Shown: one piece after another, positions 1-5,101 of the stretch
Layout of the letters: each line of letters starts with the position of its first letter
Position numbering within the stretch: the stretch's first letter is position 1
From: an uncultured Lachnospiraceae bacterium
Lineage (GTDB): Bacteria; Bacillota; Clostridia; Lachnospirales; Lachnospiraceae
Assembly: GCA_947628025.1 (NCBI GenBank)
Contig: CANQYH010000168.1
Span: 1 to 6,896, forward strand
Direction: 5' to 3'
DNA length: 6,896 bases
Notes under the pieces: generated by a model
What the model was told of the DNA's origin: nothing
Database searches by the model: none
What the model saw: the letters and a program-made list of their open reading frames with translations, nothing else
Position numbers and translations under genes: made by a program

Positions 1-326
1 CCCGCATCCGCACGTATCTGGGCGCGCTGAAATATACGGCCGACGAGATGGATCACCCGATCGCGGAGCTGTCCGGCGGGCAGAAAGCGAAGATCCTGCT
101 TTTGAAAATGAGCCTGTCTGGGGCCAATGTGCTGATCCTGGACGAGCCGACCAGAAATTTGTCGCCGCTTTCGGGGCCGGTGCTGCGGCGGATGCTGAGA
201 GATTTTCCCGGCGCGATCCTCAGCGTTTCTCACGACCGGAAATATATGTCGGAGGTCTGCGGGAGAGTGCTTCGGATGACGGAGGCAGGGTTCCGGGAGA
301 TATCTCTGCCGGACGGGAACGAATGA
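1..326 (+). CDS. ABC-F family ATPase, C-terminal part of the second nucleotide-binding domain (5' partial)
   Basis: The frame is open from base 3, so the gene begins outside the window, and it stops with TGA at 324-326. The visible ~107 residues hold the end of an ABC ATPase domain: signature LSGGQ (69-83), Walker B ILDEPT (141-152 for DEPT) and the H-loop SVSHDRKY (His codon 231-233). No membrane segment is present. The strongly conserved signature followed by SHDRxY is typical of ABC-F proteins, soluble twin-ATPase proteins that act on the ribosome (translation factors or antibiotic resistance) rather than in transport. After DEPT the usual ABC-F NHLD is replaced by RNLSPLSGP. I believe a clostridial ABC-F subgroup shows a similar variant, but this is from memory. 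The end lacks a long C-terminal extension. It converges on the importer operon. The exact subfamily and role cannot be told from this fragment. Confidence 0.88.
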   Translation, partial: RIRTYLGALKYTADEMDHPIAELSGGQKAKILLLKMSLSGANVLILDEPTRNLSPLSGPVLRRMLRDFPGAILSVSHDRKYMSEVCGRVLRMTEAGFREISLPDGNE

Positions 327-390
327 AAAAGTGCCGCCCAAAGGGGGCGTTCGCCGGAGAGAAATTCCGGGCGGCCTGTTTGGGCGGCGC
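326..390 (-). terminator. Intrinsic terminator of the ABC importer operon, shared with the convergent ABC-F gene end
   Basis: A 12-bp stem pairs 331-342 with 379-390 (10 perfect pairs, GCCGCCCAAA with TTTGGGCGGC, plus a G-U and a G-C pair). On the minus strand it is followed directly by TTTTT (complement of 326-330), the classical layout for ending the minus-strand operon about 180 nt after its last stop codon. On the plus strand the hairpin begins five bases after the ABC-F stop, but only a weak T-rich stretch (TGGTTTGATT) follows, so termination in that direction would be weaker. Confidence 0.75.
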
Positions 391-570
391 TGGTTTGATT
401 AAAAGAGCCGGATTTTGGTGTTTCATTTTTCAGAGGAACGGCAGCAGGCGTTGAAATGCCGGCTTGCGGATCCGAAAACAGAAGCGGGTCCGAAAGATCT
501 GGTCTGTCAAACGCCGGAGGCTGTCCCCTGCGGATCATTTTCGCGTAAAAAAGCTGTCATCTGAGCCGTG

Positions 571-1194
571 TCAGGAATCGGTCCTGATTTGCGCTTCGCC
601 GGTCAGTCCGAGCCGCTCTGCTCCCAGGAGATGTACGTCCTCTTCCTGGTGGGTCGAGAGCAGGACCAGTTTTCCGGCGGTCTTCTCTTTAATATAAGAA
701 ATGACGCGGCTCCGGGTCTCTTCGTCCAGCCCGGTAAAGGGCTCGTCCATCAAAAGCACGTCGGACGGGGCCAGAAGCGCCCGGCCGATGGCGGTCCGGC
801 GTTTCATGCCGCCGCTTAAAGTGGATACGGGACGGGAGAGGGATTCTTCTGGCAGCAGGCGGCAGAGTTCGGAGCGAATCTGCGTTTCGGGGAACCGTTT
901 CCCTGTGACCATCATCACATTTTCCACGGGCGTGAACGCTTCGCAGAGCCGGTCCTCCTGGAAGACGGCGGAGAAACGCGGGGTAAAAGTGCCTCCCGGC
1001 CTGTCCGCGTCCCAGCGGATCTCGCCGCAGTCTGCTGTCTCCAGTCCCATCAGGATGCGGAAAAGCGTGGTCTTGCCGGAACCGGATGGGGCCATGAGGC
1101 AATAGGCGCGGCCGCTTTCCAGTTCCATGGAGACGCCGTTCAGCACATGCAGCTCACCGAACGATTTATGCAGTTCGCGAATGGTCAGTTTCAT
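571..1194 (-). CDS. ABC importer ATP-binding protein (nitrate/sulfonate/taurine type)
   Basis: A 207-residue ATPase that would energise import through the permease encoded just upstream; it should act at the cytoplasmic face of the membrane. Motifs in order: Walker A APSGSGKTT (35-43), Q-loop Gln79, signature LSGGM (126-130), Walker B VLLMDEP (146-152, catalytic Glu151), D-loop GLD (155-157) and switch His182. Two mild oddities are visible: the first Walker A position is Ala rather than Gly, and the protein is short for SsuB/TauB-type ATPases (usually about 240-260 residues), ending soon after the H-loop. The start ATG is preceded by GGAGGG and lies within the end of the permease gene (29-bp overlap), suggesting translational coupling. 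It is the last gene of the operon. The family assignment is firm; the transported substrate is unknown. Confidence 0.92.
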   Translation of the reverse strand: MKLTIRELHKSFGELHVLNGVSMELESGRAYCLMAPSGSGKTTLFRILMGLETADCGEIRWDADRPGGTFTPRFSAVFQEDRLCEAFTPVENVMMVTGKRFPETQIRSELCRLLPEESLSRPVSTLSGGMKRRTAIGRALLAPSDVLLMDEPFTGLDEETRSRVISYIKEKTAGKLVLLSTHQEEDVHLLGAERLGLTGEAQIRTDS

Positions 1195-1954
1195 GGCCGG
1201 TCCCTCCGTTTCTCTGTAATTTGGAAAGCGCCAGCAGGAAGATCCGTTCGGACAGGGCGCTGATGACGATGATCACGAACGTCCAGGCGAAAAGGTCGGA
1301 CGTGGCCAGGTAGATCTTGGACATATAGAGCCGTTCGCCGATGGAATGGTCCGGCACGCCGATGACCTCGGCCGCGACGCCGGATTTCCAGCTCATCCCC
1401 AGCGCCACCCGGCAGCCGCTCAGCAGATGGGGCAGCAGGGCGGGCACGTAGATATAGCGGATCTTTTTCAGCGCCGGCATATGGAAGACCTGCGCCATTT
1501 CCAGCAGCTTCGGATCGGCGCTCTCCAGACCGGCGATGGTGTGGACGTAGATCATGGGCAGGACGACCAGAAAGGCGATGAAGACCGCCAGCTGCCGGGA
1601 ACCGACCCAGATCAGGGCCAGGATGACGAACGACGCCACCGGGATGGATTTCAGCAGGGAAACGATGGGGGCCAGCAGTTCCCGGAGCAGCGGAAAGCGG
1701 CAGGCCAGGCCGCCCAGCAGCAGTCCGCCGAAGAAAGCCAGGAGGAACCCCAGGCTGATCTTGGCGAACGAGTGGGCGATCGAGAGCCAGAATTCTCCGC
1801 TGGGCAGCAGGCGCAAAAGAGCCTGCGCCGCGTCGAACGGGCCGACCAGGATAATGTCGTTGCGGATCAGCATCGCCGCCGCCTGCCAGACCAGCAGCCA
1901 GAAGAGGACGACGGCGGAGCGCCGCAGCGCGGATGAAGAAAGAAACGGTTTCAT
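1166..1954 (-). CDS. ABC importer permease (BPD_transp_1, SsuC/TauC-like)
   Basis: A 262-residue inner-membrane subunit forming the import channel, probably as a homodimer since only one permease gene is present. Hydrophobic segments are seen at about 13-30, 66-84, 92-115, 120-142 and 221-243. The EAA loop that docks on the ATPase lies at about 151-199, with EMAQVFHMPALKKIRYIYVP followed by the conserved G at 180 and LGMSWKSGVAAEVIG. This spacing matches permeases of the nitrate/sulfonate/taurine group. ATG is chosen at 1954 because AGGAG sits 7-8 bases upstream. It starts 28 bp after the binding-protein stop and overlaps the ATPase gene by 29 bp. The order binding protein, permease, ATPase gives a complete importer. 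The substrate is not deducible. Confidence 0.93.
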   Translation of the reverse strand: MKPFLSSSALRRSAVVLFWLLVWQAAAMLIRNDIILVGPFDAAQALLRLLPSGEFWLSIAHSFAKISLGFLLAFFGGLLLGGLACRFPLLRELLAPIVSLLKSIPVASFVILALIWVGSRQLAVFIAFLVVLPMIYVHTIAGLESADPKLLEMAQVFHMPALKKIRYIYVPALLPHLLSGCRVALGMSWKSGVAAEVIGVPDHSIGERLYMSKIYLATSDLFAWTFVIIVISALSERIFLLALSKLQRNGGTGHETDHSRTA

Positions 1955-1982
1955 GGAATGTCTCCTGAACAGTCGGATACGT

Positions 1983-3128
1983 TTACCGTGCGAAATAGAA
2001 CGCGTCGTCCGGGAGTTTTCCGCCTACGGACGTGGGATCCAGCCCGTAAAGGACGTTCAGATAACCGCTCAGCATTTCTTTCATCTCGTCGCCCTCGATG
2101 CAGACGATGCTGCAATAGGGCAGGGCCTTTTGGGCTACGGGAGCCTTTTCGATGATGCCGAACTGAGCGACCAGTTCGGACGCCGCCGCGACGTCGTCAT
2201 TGGCGAAGCTGGCGGATGCAGCGTGCTCGTCCATGAAAAGTTTTACGGCCGCGGCGGAGGCTTCGTCTGCCAGCAGCTCGCTGCGGACCACGGTCACGCC
2301 CGTCACCAGGCTGCCGCCGCCCTCCTGTCCCTCCTGGGCCTTGTCCCATTCCGCGGTCAGATCCAGGACGATCTTCAGGGCTTCATTCTGGGCCATGGCC
2401 ACGGTGACGAAAGGCTGGGGCAGCAGGCCGATGGCGTCCGCCTGTTCTTTTAAGACGGCGGCTACCTCCGTCGCTTCGGATTTATATTCGATCGTCAGAT
2501 CGTCCGCGGACATGCCGTTGGCAGCCAGCAGGTGCTGGAACACATAATCCGGCGTCGTGCCCTTGCCGGTCATGTAAACGGTCTTTCCCGCCAGATCCGC
2601 GATGCTCTGGATGGAATCATCGGCGGCCACGATGTAGAGGACGCCCAGCGTGTTGATGTTCAGGACCTGGACGCCCTGGTTGGTGCGCTGGTAGAGGATC
2701 GAAGACATATTGGCCGGGACCAGAACGATGTCCAGGTCATTGGAAACGACCTTGGCGACCAGTTCGGACGCGTCGGCCGCCATCGTAAATTCATAACTTC
2801 CCTCGGCTTCGCCCTTTTCCGCTTTGTCCATCAGGGAAACCAGACCCATGGTGGTCGGGCCTTTGAGGGAGCCGACGCGCAGCGTGATGGGATCGGTCTT
2901 GCCGGGGGCTTCCAGGCTGACCTCCGCCGTGGTCGTCTCTGCGGCAGTTGTGGTTTCCTCCGCGGTGGTCGTTTCCGCAGTGGTCGTGGTCTCCGCAGCG
3001 GCCGTGGTCGTTTCTGCTGCGGCGGTGGTACCTGCGGCGGTGGTACCGGAGTCGGATGAGCCGGAGCAGCCGGATAAGAGGGCCGCCCCCATGGCGAATG
3101 CCAGAATGGTAGAGAGTGTCTTTTTCAT
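1983..3128 (-). CDS. ABC importer substrate-binding lipoprotein (NrtA/SsuA/TauA-like)
   Basis: A 381-residue lipoprotein that captures the ligand outside the membrane and delivers it to the permease. The N-terminus MKKTLSTILAFAMGAA followed by LLSGC is a lipoprotein signal with the lipidated residue Cys21. Residues 29-69 are a low-complexity Thr/Ala/Glu linker (TTTAAE-like units) that tethers the folded part to the membrane. The mature domain begins near TLRVGSLKGPTTMGLV (82-97), a beta-strand and ligand-loop pattern seen in clostridial type II periplasmic-binding-like proteins of the nitrate/sulfonate/taurine class. SIADLAGKTVYMTGKGT (about 176-192) is the matching second-lobe hinge region. 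GAGG lies about 8 bases before the ATG. First gene of the operon, with its own promoter and a long repeated leader. The ligand is unknown; I see no specificity motif I could defend. Confidence 0.88.
   Translation of the reverse strand: MKKTLSTILAFAMGAALLSGCSGSSDSGTTAAGTTAAAETTTAAAETTTTAETTTAEETTTAAETTTAEVSLEAPGKTDPITLRVGSLKGPTTMGLVSLMDKAEKGEAEGSYEFTMAADASELVAKVVSNDLDIVLVPANMSSILYQRTNQGVQVLNINTLGVLYIVAADDSIQSIADLAGKTVYMTGKGTTPDYVFQHLLAANGMSADDLTIEYKSEATEVAAVLKEQADAIGLLPQPFVTVAMAQNEALKIVLDLTAEWDKAQEGQEGGGSLVTGVTVVRSELLADEASAAAVKLFMDEHAASASFANDDVAAASELVAQFGIIEKAPVAQKALPYCSIVCIEGDEMKEMLSGYLNVLYGLDPTSVGGKLPDDAFYFAR
2922..3044 (-). repeat. Low-complexity Thr/Ala/Glu linker-coding repeat
   Basis: Codons 29-69 of the binding lipoprotein are made of repeated ACC/ACG Thr triplets, GCN Ala and GAG/GAA Glu, giving units such as TTTAAE and TTTAEE. 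On the plus strand it reads as recurring GTGGTCGT-type words. The units are in frame and imperfect, so length changes by slippage would keep the reading frame. Such linkers are common in lipoproteins of Clostridia. Confidence 0.8.
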
Positions 3129-3153
3129 GATTTTTTCCTCGCTTTCTTTTCTT

Positions 3154-3181
3154 CTCTGTCAGGAAATACCTTTCAGATGAG
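3154..3181 (-). repeat. Leader repeat, second (gene-proximal) copy
   Basis: These 28 bases match 3218-3245 at 24 positions. The differences fall mainly in the predicted loop (AAAT here against CATA, plus strand). Next to it lies the hairpin GTCCG-AAAA-CGGAC at 3185-3198. Confidence 0.75.
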
Positions 3182-3217
3182 TGTGTCCGAAAACGGACGG
3201 TCAGCGGTCGTCTGAGC

Positions 3218-3245
3218 CTCTGTCAGGCATAACCTTTCAGGTGAG
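3218..3245 (-). repeat. Leader repeat, first (promoter-proximal) copy
   Basis: Matches 3154-3181 at 24 of 28 positions. The adjoining hairpin CGGA-AAAC-TCCG (3258-3269) takes the place of the GTCCG hairpin beside the other copy: the stem sequence differs, the A-rich loop is kept, which suggests the structure rather than the sequence is maintained. Confidence 0.75.
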
Positions 3246-3288
3246 CATGAGTCGGACCGGAAAACTCCGTATCCGGGCTGACACCGAG

Positions 3289-3318
3289 AGTATAGCACAG
3301 ATAGAGGCCGTCCGTCTA
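3289..3318 (-). promoter_or_regulatory. Predicted promoter of the ABC importer operon
   Basis: On the minus strand: -10 TATACT (complement of 3289-3294, 5 of 6 matches) with an extended TGC just upstream (3295-3297), an 18-bp spacer, and a weak -35 TAGACG (complement of 3313-3318, 4 of 6). The start would fall near 3282, at the first base of the leader's closing stem. Confidence 0.55.
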
Positions 3319-3466
3319 GTGGCAAGTTTTACAGGATTGCGGGCCGCAGGGACGATTTTTGAGATGAAAAGTCAATATGCGGAATTTTTCTGCGGCGCGC
3401 CGCGATGGATCTGCGGTATGGACCAATTTTCGTGAAAATGCGGTAGAAATCGACATTCGGATATAG
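3319..3466. other. Intergenic stretch between the divergent importer and carbonic anhydrase promoters
   Basis: No coding region is supported here. It contains a perfect 12-bp palindrome of GCGGCG type (3392-3403) and an A/T inverted repeat, ATTTTC-GT-GAAAAT (3426-3439). The latter sits five bases ahead of a candidate -35 element for the carbonic anhydrase gene and could be an operator. Nothing else is recognised. Confidence 0.4.
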
Positions 3467-3472
3467 TATACT
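3444..3472 (+). promoter_or_regulatory. Candidate promoter of the carbonic anhydrase gene
   Basis: -35 TAGAAA (3444-3449, 4 of 6), 17-bp spacer, -10 TATACT (3467-3472, 5 of 6). This implies a leader of roughly 165 nt, which contains a GC-rich hairpin pairing 3573-3580 with 3590-3597 (8 bp, one G-U). No better sigma-70-like pair was seen closer to the gene. Confidence 0.35.
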
Positions 3473-3632
3473 GGGGATGACGGAGACAGGACCGGCGGTG
3501 GTCTGCTGTTTCCATAATACGTAGAGAGCAGAGAGCGCCGCTGCCGGGCCATGAACAGTCTGGCGCCGGCGAGGCTGGCCTTGACGGGCGGCCGGCCGGA
3601 AATCTGACCGTTGGGAGCATATCTTAAAGAAA

Positions 3633-3638
3633 GGGGAG
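3633..3638 (+). promoter_or_regulatory. Ribosome binding site that fixes the carbonic anhydrase start
   Basis: GGGGAG within AAAGGGGAG lies 8 bases before ATG at 3647. The in-frame TTG at 3611 has no comparable site and would add 12 residues not expected for the family, so ATG 3647 is preferred. Confidence 0.8.
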
Positions 3639-3646
3639 TACGTAAG

Positions 3647-4219
3647 ATGAGTGCAGCGACTGTGACATGCACCGCCGGGGAGGCAATCAGGAAACTGAAA
3701 GAGGGGAACGCGCGTTATCTGCATACGGAGACGGGGGAGGGTGACGTTTCCCTGCGGCTGCGTGAAAAGACCTGCGCCGAGGGGCAGGCGCCTTACGCTG
3801 TCGTGATCACCTGTTCCGATTCCCGGGTGATACCGGAGAGCATTTTCAGCGCGGGGATCGGCGACCTTTTTGTGATCCGGGTGGCCGGAAATGTGATCGA
3901 CAACCACCAGCTGGGCAGCATTGAGTACGCCGCCGAGCATCTGGGCAGCCGCCTGATCGTCGTCATGGGCCATAATCACTGCGGAGCCGTGGACGCCGCG
4001 ATCCATCACGATCCGGCGGGTTACATAAAGTTTATCACGGACGAGATCCGTGAGGCTATCGGCGAAGAGACGGACGACTATAAGGCCTGCTGTCTGAACG
4101 TGCAGCGCAGCATCCGGGTCATTGAAGACAGCCTGGAGATCCGGCAGGAGGAGGAGCACGGCCTGCGGGTCGTAGGGGCGATGTATCATCTGGAAGACGG
4201 CAGCGTAGAATTTCTGTAA
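3647..4219 (+). CDS. Beta-class carbonic anhydrase
   Basis: A 190-residue cytosolic zinc enzyme that interconverts CO2 and bicarbonate. The zinc ligands of the beta class are all visible: Cys56 in CSDSR (56-60), His109 and Cys112 in GHNHCGAV (108-115). The Asp58/Arg60 dyad that controls access to the zinc is also present. RVAGNVID (78-85) and GSIEYAAEHLGSRLIVVMGH (90-109) are the standard strand/helix segments around the active site. The length is normal for compact bacterial beta enzymes. No signal peptide is seen. It is a single-gene unit divergent from the ABC importer operon and convergent with the phospholipase-like gene. The family call is secure. CynT-like pairing with cyanase is not supported, since no cyanase gene is present here. 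A role in supplying bicarbonate to carboxylases is the general expectation. Confidence 0.95.
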   Translation: MSAATVTCTAGEAIRKLKEGNARYLHTETGEGDVSLRLREKTCAEGQAPYAVVITCSDSRVIPESIFSAGIGDLFVIRVAGNVIDNHQLGSIEYAAEHLGSRLIVVMGHNHCGAVDAAIHHDPAGYIKFITDEIREAIGEETDDYKACCLNVQRSIRVIEDSLEIRQEEEHGLRVVGAMYHLEDGSVEFL

Positions 4220-4276
4220 AAAACGCCGGGAGACGGCCCGGCCGCAGATGTGCTGCGGGGGGCGTTTCCCGGCGTA
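4218..4276 (-). terminator. Intrinsic terminator of the reductase/phospholipase-like operon, between convergent genes
   Basis: A perfect 9-bp stem, ACGCCGGGA (4223-4231) with TCCCGGCGT (4267-4275), encloses a second hairpin CCGCAG/CTGCGG (4242-4247 with 4253-4258). On the minus strand the stem is followed at once by TTTTTT (complement of 4218-4223), about 20 nt after the stop of the minus-strand gene. The A-run includes the last two bases of the carbonic anhydrase TAA. On the plus strand only ATAAGTTGAACTTT follows, so that direction is weaker. Confidence 0.75.
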
Positions 4277-4297
4277 TAAGTTGAACTTTCTGCAGGT

Positions 4298-5101
4298 TCA
4301 GGATTCTCCGAACGTATGATCCAGGCGGGGATCCAGGGGCGTGGTCCCCTCGGTGTAAGCCCGGAAATTGCCGATCAGTTCCGCCGCGCGCGGGACGGCC
4401 GCCTCATAGAGCCGGATCAGCTCGGCGCAGATCGGTTCGCTTCCCGGCAGCGCCGTGGGCGTGATCACCATGTCGTGGATGCTTCTGGGGCAATGGACCA
4501 GCCGCATGAGCGTCATCACGCAGCGGCGGGCCAGCCGGCCTTTCGGCGCCAGGAGTTTCAGATCTCTGCGCTGGGAACGGAGCGCGCGAAGCACCTGTTT
4601 GGGGGTGATCTCCGGGAAGAAATGGGCGATGATACGCGCGTTTGCCCTGGTGGCTTTCAGATGGCGGATGGGCCAGAAGCGCATGGGGTCGTAGCCGTCT
4701 TCCGACATGAACCGCCGGTCCAGTTCCGATTCGATGGCGTTGTGGGAAAGCGGCGTTTCACGGCTCATTGTCCCGACATAGGGATGGCAGGCGCTGTCCA
4801 GCGCAAAATGGCACATAAAACCGTACAGGTAGGCCATGGACGGCGCGATGTCTTCGGTCGGGATGTGCGCCAGGATGGCCTCGGCCCTCTCGAAAAACTC
4901 AAAACCGGGACGCGCGTGCATCCCAAAGCCGGTTTCATTGACGGAGTTTTTGTGCAGGGCTTTGTAGTAAAACAGGATATCCGGCCCGTGAAGGCCGATG
5001 CAGTAGAGTCCCAGATAGGGTTTAACGCTCTCTCGCAGGTCGCGGGGGAGTTTTTTGTATACGTCAATCCCAAAACGGTAGTGAGTATATGTCGTAGGCA
5101 T
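4298..5101 (-). CDS. Zinc-dependent phospholipase C family protein
   Basis: A 267-residue protein starting MPTTYTHYRFG. The histidine/aspartate pattern fits the zinc-dependent phospholipase C fold (Zn_dep_PLPC): His7 near the N-terminus, GLHGPD (36-41), His62, HFALDSACH with His98, Asp102 and His106, then HNAIE with His120 and Glu124. This resembles the His-x3-Asp and His-x3-Glu zinc-ligand spacing of Bacillus cereus phospholipase C. No signal peptide or membrane helix is seen, so it is probably cytoplasmic, unlike secreted toxins. Many clostridial genomes encode such intracellular members, whose substrates are not established. ATG 5101 is chosen over TTG 5110 because it overlaps the reductase stop as TGATG and has GGAGG 9 bases ahead. 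Hydrolysis of a phosphoester is likely; phospholipid as substrate is only inferred. Confidence 0.82.
   Translation of the reverse strand: MPTTYTHYRFGIDVYKKLPRDLRESVKPYLGLYCIGLHGPDILFYYKALHKNSVNETGFGMHARPGFEFFERAEAILAHIPTEDIAPSMAYLYGFMCHFALDSACHPYVGTMSRETPLSHNAIESELDRRFMSEDGYDPMRFWPIRHLKATRANARIIAHFFPEITPKQVLRALRSQRRDLKLLAPKGRLARRCVMTLMRLVHCPRSIHDMVITPTALPGSEPICAELIRLYEAAVPRAAELIGNFRAYTEGTTPLDPRLDHTFGES

Larger units (their letters stand above)
3129..3282 (-). other. Structured 5' leader of the ABC importer operon with tandem repeats
   Basis: The predicted transcript leader (start near 3282) is about 150 nt. It holds two imperfect copies, 64 nt apart, of one element: a small hairpin with a T-rich loop, an ACTCAT segment, then CTGAAAGG-(4-5 nt)-CCTGACAGAG, which can fold as an outer CTG/CAG stem, an AA/GA internal loop and an inner AGG/CCT stem. 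The first copy is enclosed by a 6-bp stem (GTCAGC, complement of 3277-3282, with GCTGAC, complement of 3200-3205). I do not recognise a named riboswitch; TPP, glycine, SAM, T-box and guanidine consensus pieces were looked for by eye and not found. A cis-regulatory RNA is the inference. Confidence 0.45.

Noticed and set aside
547..552. Early terminator just after the ABC ATPase stop (T6 on the minus strand)
   Set aside because: Only weak 4-5-bp stems precede the T-run, at poor distance; the hairpin at 331-390 is far stronger.
1554..2453. 299-residue + strand open frame
   Set aside because: Lies opposite the permease and binding-protein genes, whose motifs are clear. The translation has no family features; it is a GC-rich shadow frame.
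3129..3282. Known riboswitch (TPP, glycine, SAM, guanidine) or T-box in the importer leader
   Set aside because: The pieces that look similar (CTGA-, TCAGG-type words) are not accompanied by the rest of any consensus, and there is no T-box sequence.
3392..3403. Perfect GC palindrome of GCGGCG type as terminator
   Set aside because: No T-run follows on either strand and no gene ends next to it.
3581..3586. TTGACG as a -35 element for the carbonic anhydrase gene
   Set aside because: The position 17 bases downstream reads CTGACC, with no -10-like hexamer nearby.
3551..3607. 18-codon ATG open frame in the carbonic anhydrase leader
   Set aside because: No ribosome binding site ahead of it and no leader-peptide features such as runs of one amino acid.
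3329..4189. 286-residue minus-strand open frame
   Set aside because: Antisense to the carbonic anhydrase; the composition is that of a shadow frame.
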